DNA of 64,000 nucleotides from Cupriavidus sp. P-10. GTDB lineage: Bacteria; Pseudomonadota; Gammaproteobacteria; Burkholderiales; Burkholderiaceae. Shown here piece by piece: positions 8,872-18,647 of this stretch. Location: contig NZ_AP025172.1 of NCBI RefSeq assembly GCF_003402535.2, positions 620,001-684,000 on the forward strand, written 5' to 3'. Within the stretch, counting starts at the first letter, position 1. The number at the start of each line of letters is the position of its first letter. Position numbers and translations under genes: made by a program. The notes under the pieces were generated by a model. The model was given only the letters and a program-made list of their open reading frames with translations, did no database searches and was not told the origin of the DNA.

Positions 8872-10428
8872 ATGGCCATTTCGAACAAGCAGAAGGCTGC
8901 AATCGCAGCCATTGTACTAGTCGGTAGCGTTGCTACCGGCGCAGTCCTATTGACCGGACGCTCGGCGCCGGACGAACACAGCGGCCATTCCGAGGCCAAG
9001 GGTCACTCCGACGGGGAACACCATGGGTCGAACGAGTCGGACCATAAGGACGACAAGGCGCACGCCGATGGTGAGCACCATGAAGTCAAGAAGGGGCCGA
9101 ACGGCGGTGCGATGTTCTCGCGCGATGGCTACGATGTCGAGATTGGTACGGCCGAAGCGAAGGGCGAGGCCCGCATTCGCCTGTGGGTGACTAAGAAGGG
9201 CAAATCCGTCTCCGACGGTGTGAGCGCAAGTGGGAAGCTGGTCCACGCTACCGGCGAGACCCAGGCGCTGAAGTTCGTCACCGCGCGGGATGCGCTGGAA
9301 AGCCAGCAAACCATCGAGGAGCCGCACGTTTTTGATGTGAGCGCGAACGTCGTATTGCCAGGGCAAGCGGCTCCGCTTGCAGTCAGCTTCTCGAAGGAAG
9401 AGGGCAAGATCGAGCTGACAGCGGAACAACTGGCAAAGACCGGCGTCGTGGTGCAGACAGCGGGTCCGGCAAAGGTCCAGGCTGGGGTTCGGTTTCCAGG
9501 TGAAATTCGATTCAACGAGGATAAGACGGCCCACGTAGTCCCGCGCCTGGCAGGCGTGGTGGAGAGTGTGCCTGCCAACATTGGTCAGCAAGTCAAAAAG
9601 GGGCAGGTGCTCGCTGTGATAGCCAGCACGACCCTGTCTGACCAGCGCAGCGAACTGCTCGGGGCGCAGAAGCGACTCGACCTGGCCCGCCTTACCTATG
9701 ACCGGGAGAAGAAGCTTTGGGAGCAGAAGATCTCGGCAGAACAGGATTATCTTGCAGCACGCAGTGCGCTGCAGGAGGCGCAGATCAGCGTGCAGAATGC
9801 TCAACAGAAACTCACAGCAATCGGTGCCAGCAATAGTTCCACGGCATTGAATCGCTATGAACTGCGTGCGCCGTTTGATGGGATGATCGTCGAGAAACAC
9901 ATATCGTTGGGTGAAGCGGTCGCGGATAACGCTAACGTGTTTACCTTGTCTGACCTGTCCTCGGTCTGGGCGGAGTTTGTCGTGTCAGCCAAGGATGTCG
10001 AGAAGGTGCGCATCGGCGAAAAAGCAACGATCAGTTCGGCGGCCTCCGACGGCAAAGCCGAAGGCACGGTGTCCTATGTGGGATCCTTACTCGGCGAGCA
10101 AACGCGAACCGCAAAGGCTCGCGTAACGCTGACGAATCCGCAGATGGCGTGGCGGCCAGGGTTGTTTGTCACGGTGAGCGTCTTCGGTGCCGAAGCAGAC
10201 GTTCCGGTCGCCATTCAGTCGGAGGCAATCCAGGACGTGGACGGACAGAGTGTCGTGTTTGTCGCCGTGCAAGGGGGCTTTGTCATCCAGCCTGTGAAAA
10301 CGGGTCGCTCGAATGGGAAGACTGTCGAGATCGTGGAAGGCCTGAAGGCCGGAACTCGTTATGCGGCGGCGAACAGCTTTGTTCTCAAGGCGGAACTCGG
10401 CAAGTCCAGTGCCGAGCATAGCCACTGA
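8872..10428 (+). CDS. czcB: CzcB periplasmic adaptor (membrane fusion protein)
   Basis: A 518-residue membrane fusion protein with an N-terminal membrane helix, a His/Asp/Glu-rich segment at about residues 35-70 (HSGHSEAKGHSDGEHH region) that probably binds metal, a lipoyl-like hairpin (VVESVPANIGQQVKKGQ), a coiled coil around residues 245-310 and a beta-barrel domain (GMIVEKHISLGEAV). It links CzcA in the inner membrane to CzcC and may hand over metal. It lies 16 bp after czcC and 13 bp before czcA. Confidence 0.93.
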   Translation: MAISNKQKAAIAAIVLVGSVATGAVLLTGRSAPDEHSGHSEAKGHSDGEHHGSNESDHKDDKAHADGEHHEVKKGPNGGAMFSRDGYDVEIGTAEAKGEARIRLWVTKKGKSVSDGVSASGKLVHATGETQALKFVTARDALESQQTIEEPHVFDVSANVVLPGQAAPLAVSFSKEEGKIELTAEQLAKTGVVVQTAGPAKVQAGVRFPGEIRFNEDKTAHVVPRLAGVVESVPANIGQQVKKGQVLAVIASTTLSDQRSELLGAQKRLDLARLTYDREKKLWEQKISAEQDYLAARSALQEAQISVQNAQQKLTAIGASNSSTALNRYELRAPFDGMIVEKHISLGEAVADNANVFTLSDLSSVWAEFVVSAKDVEKVRIGEKATISSAASDGKAEGTVSYVGSLLGEQTRTAKARVTLTNPQMAWRPGLFVTVSVFGAEADVPVAIQSEAIQDVDGQSVVFVAVQGGFVIQPVKTGRSNGKTVEIVEGLKAGTRYAAANSFVLKAELGKSSAEHSH

Positions 10429-10441
10429 TACGGAGACAGTA

Positions 10442-13400
10442 ATGTTTGAACGTATCATTCGATTTGCCATCGAGCAGCGATGGCTGGTACTGCTCGCCGT
10501 CTTCGGGATGGCCGCGCTCGGAGTCTACAACTATACGCGTCTGCCCATCGATGCGGTGCCGGACATCACGAATGTCCAAGTTCAGATCAATACGTCGGCA
10601 CCAGGTTACTCTCCGCTGGAAACCGAGCAGCGCGTCACGTATCCGATCGAGGTCGTGATGGCCGGTCTGCCCGGACTGGAGCAAACACGGTCGCTGTCCC
10701 GCTACGGCCTGTCCCAGGTGACCGTCATCTTCAAAGATGGCACGGATATCTATTTTGCGCGGCAACTGGTGAATCAGCGCATACAGGAAGCCAAAGAAAG
10801 CCTGCCTGAAGGGGTGGTTCCCGCCATGGGACCGATTTCAACGGGCCTTGGCGAGATTTACCTTTGGACCGTGGAGGCTGAGGATGGTGCGCGCAAACCA
10901 GATGGCAAGGCATATACGCCGACGGACTTGCGCGAAATACAGGACTGGGTTGTACGGCCGCAGTTGCGGAATGTCCCCGGTGTCACGGAAATCAACACTA
11001 TCGGCGGCTTCGACAAGCAGTACCAAGTTGCGCCCAGTCTCGAACGGCTTGCGTCCTACGGGCTAACGCTGACCGACGTGGTCACTGCACTGAACAAGAA
11101 CAACGACAACGTAGGTGCCGGCTATATCGAGCGCCGCGGCGAACAGTATCTGGTGCGCGCGCCTGGCCAGGTCACATCTGAAGACGACATCCGAAATATC
11201 ATTGTTGGCACCGCACAGGGCCAACCCATTCGCATCCGCGATATCGGGGATGTGGAAATCGGCAAGGAGTTGCGCACCGGGGCCGCCACTGAGAACGGCA
11301 AGGAAGTTGTCCTTGGCACGGTCTTCATGCTGATTGGCGAAAACAGTCGTGCAGTCTCTCAGGCAGTCGACGAGAAAGTCGCCGCTGTCAACCGTACGAT
11401 GCCCGAAGGCGTCAAGATCGTGACGGTCTATGATCGGACGCGTCTGGTGGACAAGGCCATCGCCACCGTCAAGAAGAACCTTCTTGAGGGCGCCGTGCTG
11501 GTTATCGTTATCCTGTTCCTGTTCCTTGGCAACATTCGGGCGGCACTGATTACGGCGCTCATCATCCCACTTGCAATGCTCTTCACGTTCACGGGCATGG
11601 TGAACTACAAGATCAGTGCGAACCTGATGAGTCTCGGGGCGCTCGACTTCGGCATCATCATCGACGGGGCGGTGGTCATCGTGGAGAACTGCGTACGCCG
11701 CCTTGCGCACGCCCAAGAACACCATCGCCGGCCGCTAACACGTACCGAACGGTTCCATGAGGTCTTCGCGGCGGCGAAGGAAGCGCGGCGACCGCTGATC
11801 TTCGGTCAGCTCATCATCATGATTGTGTATCTGCCAATCTTTGCGCTGACTGGTGTTGAGGGCAAAATGTTCCACCCGATGGCATTCACGGTGGTGCTGG
11901 CTCTGCTCGGCGCGATGATCCTATCCGTGACCTTTGTACCGGCAGCCGTGGCGCTCTTCATTGGAGAACGTGTCGCCGAGAAGGAGAACCGCCTCATGCA
12001 ATGGGCCAAGCAGCGATATGAGCCGGTGCTCGAAAAGTCGCTGGCGAACACTCCCGTCGTGCTGACGTTTGCGGTGGTGTCCATCGTGCTTTGTATCGCG
12101 GTCGCGGCACGACTTGGTAGCGAGTTCATCCCCAACCTCAATGAAGGGGATATGGCAATTCAGGCGCTGCGCATCCCCGGCACGAGTCTGTCGCAGTCGG
12201 TCGAGATGCAGAAGGAGATCGAAGTCGCGCTAAAGGCCAAGTTCCCCGAGATTGACCGGGTGTTTGCGCGTACCGGTACCGCGGAGATCGCCTCTGACCC
12301 GATGCCGCCGAACATCTCGGACGGGTACATCATGCTCAAGCCAGAAAAGGATTGGCCGGCTCCGAAGAAAACGCATGCCGAGCTTCTATCTGCTATCCAG
12401 GAAGAGGCAGGCAAGATCCCGGGCAACAATTACGAGTTCTCGCAACCTATTCAACTGCGGTTTAACGAACTCATTTCTGGTGTGCGTTCGGATGTCGCCA
12501 TCAAGATCTTTGGTGACGACAACAATGTGTTGAACGAGACCGCAAAGAAGATGGCGGCGGTGCTGCAGGGCATCCAGGGGGCGCAGGAAGTCAAGGTAGA
12601 GCAGACGACCGGTCTTCCGATGCTGACTGTCAACATTGATCGCGAGAAGGCTGCCCGCTATGGTCTCAATATGAGCGATGTGCAGGACGCAGTAGCGACG
12701 GGCGTGGGCGGGCGTGAGGCCGGAACGTTCTTCCAGGGGGATCGACGCTTTGACATTATCGTCCGGCTACCGGAAGCAGTGCGCGGTGAGGTTGAAGCGC
12801 TCAGGCGGCTGCCGATTCCGCTGCCAAAGGCTGCGGCCGCGGATGCCAGAACCACCTTCATTCCGTTAAGCGAGGTTGCAGCGCTTGAGTTGGCGCCGGG
12901 TCCTAATCAGATTTCGCGTGAGAACGGGAAGCGTCGAATTGTCGTCAGCGCGAATGTACGGGGACGGGATATCGGTTCGTTTGTCCCCGAAGCGGAAGCC
13001 GCCATCCAGAGTCAGGTGAAGATTCCCACTGGATACTGGATGACATGGGGCGGCACTTTTGAGCAACTGCAGTCGGCCACGACGCGCCTTCAGATCGTGG
13101 TACCTGTGGCGTTGATGCTCGTCTTTGTCCTGCTCTTCGCGATGTTCAACAATGTGAAGGATGGCTTGCTTGTGTTTACTGGGATCCCATTCGCACTGAC
13201 GGGAGGCATTCTGGCACTGTGGCTTCGTGGCATTCCCCTGTCCATTACCGCTGCAGTAGGATTCATTGCGCTAAGTGGCGTGGCGGTGCTAAACGGCCTG
13301 GTGATGCTGTCGTTCATCCGATCCTTGCGTGAAGAAGGACACTCGTTAGACAGCGCGGTCCGTCTGGGCGCCTTGACGCGACTGCGTCCGGTGCTGATGA

Positions 13401-13639
13401 CGGCATTAGTCGCTTCGCTTGGCTTTGTGCCGATGGCGATCGCAACGGGGACCGGCGCGGAAGTACAGCGGCCGCTGGCGACGGTGGTGATTGGCGGGAT
13501 CCTGTCATCAACTGCGCTCACGCTGCTCGTATTGCCGGTGCTCTACCGCCTCGCACACAGGAAAGACGAGGACGCCGAGGAATCGCCGGTACCCGCAAGC
13601 GAGAAGCTTCAGGGGCAGGAACGTCAACAGCCAGCATAA
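10442..13639 (+). CDS. czcA: CzcA HME-RND cation-proton antiporter
   Basis: A 1065-residue RND pump that uses the proton gradient to drive cation export through CzcCBA. The fourth membrane helix carries DFGIIIDGAVVIVEN with Asp402, Asp408 and Glu415, the HME1 signature for Co(II), Zn(II) and Cd(II) and the residues shown in CzcA to be needed for proton-driven transport. Two large periplasmic loops and twelve membrane segments are evident. The open frame starts upstream at 10361 inside czcB, but GGAG before 10442 and the MFERIIRFAIEQRW start match CzcA. A perfect hairpin lies just after the stop codon. Confidence 0.95.
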   Translation: MFERIIRFAIEQRWLVLLAVFGMAALGVYNYTRLPIDAVPDITNVQVQINTSAPGYSPLETEQRVTYPIEVVMAGLPGLEQTRSLSRYGLSQVTVIFKDGTDIYFARQLVNQRIQEAKESLPEGVVPAMGPISTGLGEIYLWTVEAEDGARKPDGKAYTPTDLREIQDWVVRPQLRNVPGVTEINTIGGFDKQYQVAPSLERLASYGLTLTDVVTALNKNNDNVGAGYIERRGEQYLVRAPGQVTSEDDIRNIIVGTAQGQPIRIRDIGDVEIGKELRTGAATENGKEVVLGTVFMLIGENSRAVSQAVDEKVAAVNRTMPEGVKIVTVYDRTRLVDKAIATVKKNLLEGAVLVIVILFLFLGNIRAALITALIIPLAMLFTFTGMVNYKISANLMSLGALDFGIIIDGAVVIVENCVRRLAHAQEHHRRPLTRTERFHEVFAAAKEARRPLIFGQLIIMIVYLPIFALTGVEGKMFHPMAFTVVLALLGAMILSVTFVPAAVALFIGERVAEKENRLMQWAKQRYEPVLEKSLANTPVVLTFAVVSIVLCIAVAARLGSEFIPNLNEGDMAIQALRIPGTSLSQSVEMQKEIEVALKAKFPEIDRVFARTGTAEIASDPMPPNISDGYIMLKPEKDWPAPKKTHAELLSAIQEEAGKIPGNNYEFSQPIQLRFNELISGVRSDVAIKIFGDDNNVLNETAKKMAAVLQGIQGAQEVKVEQTTGLPMLTVNIDREKAARYGLNMSDVQDAVATGVGGREAGTFFQGDRRFDIIVRLPEAVRGEVEALRRLPIPLPKAAAADARTTFIPLSEVAALELAPGPNQISRENGKRRIVVSANVRGRDIGSFVPEAEAAIQSQVKIPTGYWMTWGGTFEQLQSATTRLQIVVPVALMLVFVLLFAMFNNVKDGLLVFTGIPFALTGGILALWLRGIPLSITAAVGFIALSGVAVLNGLVMLSFIRSLREEGHSLDSAVRLGALTRLRPVLMTALVASLGFVPMAIATGTGAEVQRPLATVVIGGILSSTALTLLVLPVLYRLAHRKDEDAEESPVPASEKLQGQERQQPA

Positions 13640-13648
13640 GGCCATGAA

Positions 13649-13671
13649 GTGGGCGGCTTGGTGCCGCCCAC
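13649..13671 (+). terminator. Hairpin between czcA and czcD
   Basis: A perfect 9-bp stem (GTGGGCGGC / GCCGCCCAC) with a five-base loop lies 9 bp after the czcA stop and 17 bp before the czcD start. There is no T-run, so it is more likely an RNA-processing or stabilising hairpin, or a leaky terminator, than a full stop. Confidence 0.6.
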
Positions 13672-13688
13672 TCATCTAAGGAGCCACG

Positions 13689-14639
13689 ATGGGTGCAGGA
13701 CATTCGCATGACCAAACCGGTGGCAATGAGCGATCATTGAAGATTGCCCTTGCCTTGACGGGAACATTTCTGATTGCCGAGGTTGTTGGGGGCGTGCTGA
13801 CCAATAGCCTCGCGCTGATTTCAGATGCGGCGCATATGTTCACCGATGTTGTGGCACTGGCGATTGCTTTGGCCGCCATCGCTATTGGCAAACGTCCCGC
13901 AGATAAGAAGCGCACCTTCGGGTACTACAGATTCGAGATCCTGGCGGCAGCCTTCAATGCACTGCTGCTTTTTGGTGTCGCGATCTACATCTTGTATGAG
14001 GCCTATGTCCGGCTAAAGTCACCGCCGTCCATTGAATCGATGGGCATGCTGTGGGTGGCGATTCTGGGACTGATTGTGAACGTTGTCAGCATGCGAATGC
14101 TGTCCGCAAGGCAGGGAGCGAGCCTGAATATACGCGGGGCCTACCTGGAGGTGTGGAGCGATCTGCTGGGTTCGATCGGTGTCATCGTGGGTGCCATCAT
14201 CATCCGATTCACGGGATGGGGGTGGGTCGATTCAGCCATCGCCGTATTAATCGGGCTGTGGGTATTGCCACGGACCTGGATTCTGCTTAAATCAAGTCTC
14301 AATATTCTTCTTGAGGGTGTACCGGAAGGCATAGATTTGGCACGCCTGGAGGTAAGCCTCATGCAAGTCAAGGGAGTCAAAGGCTTCCATGATCTGCACG
14401 TTTGGGCGTTGACAACTGGCAAGGCGAGTCTGAGCGTGCATATCGTCAATGACCCAGCATTCAATCCGGAAGTTGACATGTTACCGGCCATACGATCCCT
14501 GTTGGCGGAAGACTTTGACATTCACCACGTGACTATCCAGTTCGAGCTGTCGCCATGTGCTCAGGCGGCATCGCAGGAGCATGTTGCCTTTTGGCGAGGC
14601 GTCCACGGTACAAGTTCAAACCTTCAAGGAGATAACTAG
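13689..14639 (+). CDS. czcD: CzcD cation diffusion facilitator
   Basis: A 316-residue CDF-family transporter with six predicted membrane helices, exporting Zn(II), Co(II) or Cd(II) from cytoplasm to periplasm. Visible motifs are the His-rich N-terminus (GAGHSHDQ), SDAAHMFTD in helix 2 (His49, Asp53) and EVWSDLLGS in helix 5, with a soluble C-terminal domain containing [15 protein letters not shown] lies upstream of the ATG. CzcD also affects czc regulation in C. metallidurans by lowering inner metal. It ends 1 bp before czcR. Confidence 0.94.
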   Translation: MGAGHSHDQTGGNERSLKIALALTGTFLIAEVVGGVLTNSLALISDAAHMFTDVVALAIALAAIAIGKRPADKKRTFGYYRFEILAAAFNALLLFGVAIYILYEAYVRLKSPPSIESMGMLWVAILGLIVNVVSMRMLSARQGASLNIRGAYLEVWSDLLGSIGVIVGAIIIRFTGWGWVDSAIAVLIGLWVLPRTWILLKSSLNILLEGVPEGIDLARLEVSLMQVKGVKGFHDLHVWALTTGKASLSVHIVNDPAFNPEVDMLPAIRSLLAEDFDIHHVTIQFELSPCAQAASQEHVAFWRGVHGTSSNLQGDN

Positions 14640-14640
14640 C

Positions 14641-15318
14641 GTGCGGGTGCTGGTGGTGGAAGATGAGGCACGTACGGCCGAGTATTTGCAGAAGGGGCTG
14701 ACGGAGTCCGGCTTCGTGGTTGACATTGCGACGACCGGTGGCGATGGCATCCACATGAGCGAAGTGACGAACTATGATGTGATCATTCTCGATGTCATGC
14801 TGCCGGGCGCGGATGGGTGGACGGTGATTAAGGCAATTCGGGCCAAGGGGGATACACCGGTTCTGTTCCTTACTGCACTCGATGACGTGGCAGATCGTGT
14901 GAAAGGATTCGAGATGGGCGCGGACGACTACCTAGTCAAGCCTTTCGCGTTCGCCGAGTTGCTAGCTCGTATTCGCCGTTGTCTGCGGCAGAGCACGGCG
15001 AAGGAGTCGGAGCGCTTGCGCATCGCAGACTTGGAAATCGATGTGTTGGGGCGCCGCGTCTACCGAGGCGCCGATCGGATTGAACTAACCAACCAAGAGT
15101 TCACCTTGCTGCATTTGCTGATGCGTAGGCGGGGAGAGGTCCTCTCGCGTACGACAATCGCATCGCAAGTATGGGATGTGAACTTCGATACCGATACCAA
15201 CGTGGTGGATGTCGCAATTAGGCGATTGCGTGCGAAGGTCGATGATCCGTTCGATGAGAAGCTTATTCATACGGTGCGCGGCATGGGCTACGTGCTGGAC
15301 CCCGATCGCAAGCGGTAA
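14641..15318 (+). CDS. czcR: CzcR response regulator
   Basis: A 225-residue OmpR-type regulator: receiver domain with the phosphorylated Asp in [14 protein letters not shown], Lys in the switch region (VKPFAF), and a C-terminal winged helix ending in [11 protein letters not shown]. The start is GTG at 14641, supported by AAGGAG eight bases before; the longer frame from 14557 lies inside czcD. It is expected to activate czc genes when phosphorylated by CzcS. The stop codon abuts the czcS start directly. A degraded homologue of its C-terminus lies at 44103-44233. Confidence 0.92.
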   Translation: MRVLVVEDEARTAEYLQKGLTESGFVVDIATTGGDGIHMSEVTNYDVIILDVMLPGADGWTVIKAIRAKGDTPVLFLTALDDVADRVKGFEMGADDYLVKPFAFAELLARIRRCLRQSTAKESERLRIADLEIDVLGRRVYRGADRIELTNQEFTLLHLLMRRRGEVLSRTTIASQVWDVNFDTDTNVVDVAIRRLRAKVDDPFDEKLIHTVRGMGYVLDPDRKR

Positions 15319-16713
15319 ATGTGGCGAGGTAGCTCGGTGATGCCCCTTTCCCTGACGGGGCGTCTTGCACTGTTTTTCGCTCTGGTGGTCTCGGTTGCGC
15401 TAGCGAGTATGGGGGCCTTCGCCTACTATTCGCTCGCCGTGCAGCTCGAGTCCCGTGACGATGAGGTGATTCGGGGCAAGCTCGAGCAAGTCGAGCACTT
15501 CCTGCGGGAGGTCGATGGCATCGAGGACGTGCCCGCTGCCCAACACAGGTTTGACGACATGGTGAGGGGCTATGCCGATTTGATCGTTCGCGTCTCCGCG
15601 CGGGACGGCCGGCTGCTCTTCAGCACCTCAGATGGATCTCCGCGAGACTTCGGCCAGCCCAGGCGCGACGGCGGGGACCCCTTTATGGGACTGATACGGT
15701 CCGCCGACGCAGTGCTTGGCAAGGATGGCACCCCAGTCACTGTGGTCATTGGCGCGACGGGTGAAGACCGGCGAGAGGTCGCTGCGCGTTTTCGAACCAC
15801 GCTACTCCTCGGCACGACGATTGGCGTTGTGCTGACAGCGATGGCCGGTGCCGCTATCACGCGCCGCGAATTACAGCCAACTCACGCACTGATCAAGCAG
15901 ATCAACAGGATCAGCGTCGAGCGCCTCAGTTACCGCGTCGAAATTCCGTTCAAACCTACCGAAGTGCAAGATATTGCTAGGGCTTTCAACGCGATGCTCC
16001 AACGACTCGAAGATGGCTATGTCAAGCTCTCAAGATTCTCCGCCGATCTCGCTCACGACTTGCGTACGCCGTTAAACAATTTGATTGGTCATGCCGAAGT
16101 GGCGCTGTCGCGTGACCGGACATCGGCGGAATATATCGCTTTGATCGAAGAAAGTCTTCTGGAATACCAGAGACTGGCAAGAATGATTGATGCAATGCTT
16201 TTCTTGGCGCGCGCGGATAGTGCCAAAGTTACCTTGGATGTGACAACGATTTCATTAAATCGTGAACTGAAGAAGCTGTCTGCTTACTTCGAAATGCTTG
16301 CCGAAGAGCGCGGCGTAGCCATAGAAGTGAATGGAGATGCCACCTTGGAAGTGGATAGCATCCTGTTTCAACGCGCAATTCATAATCTTCTCTCGAATGC
16401 TGTTCGACACGCACGGCCAGAAACGATCATCAAGGTTGCGGTTGTTAAGGGGGAGGGCGGCTGTCTCATAGAAGTTGCGAACTGGGGTGACACAATTCCC
16501 GAGGAGGATTTGTCGTTCATCTTTGAGCGTTTCTATCGGGGAGACGCGGCGAGATCGAATTCCTCTCAGTCAACGGGTCTAGGACTATCGATTGTACGGT
16601 CGATCATGGACCTGCACGGCGGCCGCGCGGAGGTTGTAAGTGAGCCCAATGGAGCGACGCGATTCCGACTATGGTTTCCCACTATCAGAACAAACGATCT
16701 GACATTCGGTTGA
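15319..16713 (+). CDS. czcS: CzcS sensor histidine kinase
   Basis: A 464-residue inner-membrane sensor kinase: membrane helix at about residues 13-33, a periplasmic sensing domain to about residue 155, a second helix, a HAMP linker, the H-box LAHDLRTPLNN with His246, and an ATPase domain with the N-box (FQRAIHNLLSNAVRHA) and G-boxes (GLGLSIVRSIMDLHGG). It probably senses periplasmic Zn(II), Co(II) or Cd(II) and phosphorylates CzcR. An internal ATG at 15340 is an alternative start. czcE follows 117 bp later. Confidence 0.92.
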   Translation: MWRGSSVMPLSLTGRLALFFALVVSVALASMGAFAYYSLAVQLESRDDEVIRGKLEQVEHFLREVDGIEDVPAAQHRFDDMVRGYADLIVRVSARDGRLLFSTSDGSPRDFGQPRRDGGDPFMGLIRSADAVLGKDGTPVTVVIGATGEDRREVAARFRTTLLLGTTIGVVLTAMAGAAITRRELQPTHALIKQINRISVERLSYRVEIPFKPTEVQDIARAFNAMLQRLEDGYVKLSRFSADLAHDLRTPLNNLIGHAEVALSRDRTSAEYIALIEESLLEYQRLARMIDAMLFLARADSAKVTLDVTTISLNRELKKLSAYFEMLAEERGVAIEVNGDATLEVDSILFQRAIHNLLSNAVRHARPETIIKVAVVKGEGGCLIEVANWGDTIPEEDLSFIFERFYRGDAARSNSSQSTGLGLSIVRSIMDLHGGRAEVVSEPNGATRFRLWFPTIRTNDLTFG

Positions 16714-16830
16714 CAAAGAGAGGATTCAACGATCGAGATTGCCAAAACGTAACGCCGCAGCAAGGAAGCTGACTCTCCCACGTTCATACACTGGCTCTAT
16801 GGAAGCTGTGCATGTGAAAGGAGTAAGACA

Positions 16831-17223
16831 ATGAACGTGAAAGGAACAGCAATGGTATTCGCCGCGGTCGCGCTTGGCGGTGTTTCGAGTGCGTATGGGG
16901 TAGGGATGGGCACGCAACAACTGGTAGCCCAAGCTGAGATGCGAAGCCCGTCCCCCGTAAGCCGCCACGCGGCGCTGTTCGGTTCGCCCACGCAGCAATC
17001 ATATGCGACCCGCACAGTTGCAGTGGTACCAGGTATGCGGTACGTGAATGTGGGCTCTGGCGAAACGGTGGCATTTCGCTCCGGCGAAAACGTGGCGGCT
17101 TGGACGTTCACAGAGAGCATTTCCGGAACTAATGTGGACCTAGGAATGCTGATGCCAGACATGCCGGGTGCTGCTGGTGTGCGTGTCTATATCGAACGCA
17201 GCAAGTTGTTTACCGGCGGATGA
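16831..17223 (+). CDS. czcE: CzcE periplasmic metal-binding protein
   Basis: A 130-residue exported protein with a signal peptide of about 23 residues, close to the length of CzcE, the periplasmic Cu(II)-binding protein at the end of the czc cluster in C. metallidurans. The mature part has the GSGETVAFRSGENVAAWTF and PGAAGVRVYIERSKLF segments of the CzcE/CopH family. The start is supported by AAAGGAG. Transcription appears to stop at the strong terminator at 17264. A remnant of a second CzcE-like tail lies near 43920-44015. Confidence 0.88.
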   Translation: MNVKGTAMVFAAVALGGVSSAYGVGMGTQQLVAQAEMRSPSPVSRHAALFGSPTQQSYATRTVAVVPGMRYVNVGSGETVAFRSGENVAAWTFTESISGTNVDLGMLMPDMPGAAGVRVYIERSKLFTGG

Positions 17224-17263
17224 ACGCCTTGATCGACACTAGTTGTGCTCAAGGTTATCAGGA

Positions 17264-17293
17264 GTGCCCCGCGTTGCGGGGCACTTTGTTTTC
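17264..17293 (+). terminator. Rho-independent terminator after czcE
   Basis: Perfect 9-bp stem GTGCCCCGC / GCGGGGCAC, three-base loop, then TTTGTTTT. A second GC-rich hairpin without a T-run (CCGAGGCC / GGCCTCGG) follows at about 17297-17317. Confidence 0.9.
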
Positions 17294-17421
17294 GACGCCG
17301 AGGCCTTGGGGCCTCGGGATTGATAACGCTGTTGTACCGATGCTGAGATCTGTCATCCACTGCGCACAGCATCAACAAAAGTATGTGATCCATCTACGGA
17401 TTTCTATGGAGCAATAACAAT

Positions 17422-18468
17422 ATGAAGAAGGTCCTAATTCTCGGCGTCAACGGCTTCATCGGCCATCACCTGACGCGCCGCATCCTGGAAACCACGCCGT
17501 GGGAGGTCTACGGCATGGACATGAACACGGACCGCCTGGGCGACCTCGTCGACCATCCGCGCATGCACTTCTTCGAAGGTGACATCACCATCAACAAGGA
17601 GTGGATCGAGTACAACATCCGCAAGTGCGACGTGGTGCTGCCGCTGGTGGCGATCGCTACGCCGGCCACTTACGTGCGCCAGCCGCTGCGCGTGTTCGAG
17701 CTGGACTTCGAGGCCAACCTGCCGATCGTGCGCGCCGCGGTCAAGTATGGCAAGCACCTGGTGTTCCCGTCGACCTCCGAGGTCTACGGCATGTGCAGCG
17801 ATGAAGAATTCGATCCCGAAGTGTCGCCGCTGGTCTATGGCCCGATCAACAAGCCGCGCTGGATCTACGCCTGCTCCAAGCAGCTGATGGACCGCGTGAT
17901 CCACGCCTACGGCATGGAGCAAGGGCTGAACTACACGCTGTTCCGCCCGTTTAACTGGATCGGCGCCGGGCTGGATTCGATCTTCGAATCAAAGGAAGGT
18001 TCGTCGCGCGTGGTGACGCAGTTCCTCGGCCATATCGTCCGCGGTGAGCCGATCAAGCTGGTCGACGGCGGCGCGCAGCAGCGTGCCTTTGCCGATATCG
18101 CCGACGGCATCAGCGCGCTGATGCGCATCATCGAAAATCCCAACGGCATCGCCAGCGGCAAGATCTTCAATATCGGCAACCCGGCCAACATCCATTCGGT
18201 GCGCGAGCTGGCCGAGATGATGCTGAAGATGGCCGCCGACTATCCGGAATACGCCGTGGAAGCGCGCAAGACGCAGATCGTCGAAACCTCGTCGGGCGAC
18301 TTCTACGGCAAGGGCTACCAGGACGTGCAGCACCGCGTGCCGAAGATCAACAACACGATCGAAGACCTGGGCTGGAAGCCTGAGGTCGACATGGAAGCAT
18401 CACTGCGCCGCATCTTCGAGGCATATCGCGGGCACGTGACCGACGCGCGCACGCTGGTGGCGCAATGA
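17422..18468 (+). CDS. UDP-sugar dehydrogenase/decarboxylase, ArnA C-terminal type
   Basis: A 348-residue short-chain dehydrogenase/epimerase with the NAD-binding motif LGVNGFIGHH at residues 7-16 and the catalytic YACSK tetrad. It resembles the dehydrogenase half of ArnA and the stand-alone UDP-4-keto-pentose/UDP-xylose synthases of Burkholderiales, which oxidise and decarboxylate UDP-glucuronate. The formyltransferase half of ArnA is absent. Products feed 4-amino-arabinose or xylose decoration of lipid A or exopolysaccharide. Codon use is markedly more G+C rich than the czc genes, suggesting a different origin. The GT39 glycosyltransferase at 28018 could use a related donor, which is inference. 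Confidence 0.85.
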   Translation: MKKVLILGVNGFIGHHLTRRILETTPWEVYGMDMNTDRLGDLVDHPRMHFFEGDITINKEWIEYNIRKCDVVLPLVAIATPATYVRQPLRVFELDFEANLPIVRAAVKYGKHLVFPSTSEVYGMCSDEEFDPEVSPLVYGPINKPRWIYACSKQLMDRVIHAYGMEQGLNYTLFRPFNWIGAGLDSIFESKEGSSRVVTQFLGHIVRGEPIKLVDGGAQQRAFADIADGISALMRIIENPNGIASGKIFNIGNPANIHSVRELAEMMLKMAADYPEYAVEARKTQIVETSSGDFYGKGYQDVQHRVPKINNTIEDLGWKPEVDMEASLRRIFEAYRGHVTDARTLVAQ

Positions 18469-18511
18469 GAGTCCCTCGCTCTCATCCAGGGCCGAGTGCC
18501 TCAAGGTTCGC

Positions 18512-18542
18512 AAAAAAATAGACCTGCATCTAGTGCAGGTCT
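18512..18542 (-). terminator. Terminator for the exported repeat protein gene
   Basis: Read on the minus strand: 9-bp stem AGACCTGCA / TGCAGGTCT with loop CTAGA, followed by ATTTTTTT. It closes the minus-strand gene at 18648-18938. Confidence 0.85.
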
Positions 18543-18647
18543 CGAAGACTACGCCAACCAGCGGCGATAGGGCACCATAGGTGGTGACTGCCACCCGATC
18601 TGTTGAGTCCACCGTGGCGCTAGAGCGCGCCACGGCAAGCTCGAATC

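Noticed and set aside
8947..9900. Long minus-strand frame opposite czcB
   Set aside because: Shadow of czcB caused by high GC and codon bias; the plus strand encodes a complete adaptor protein.
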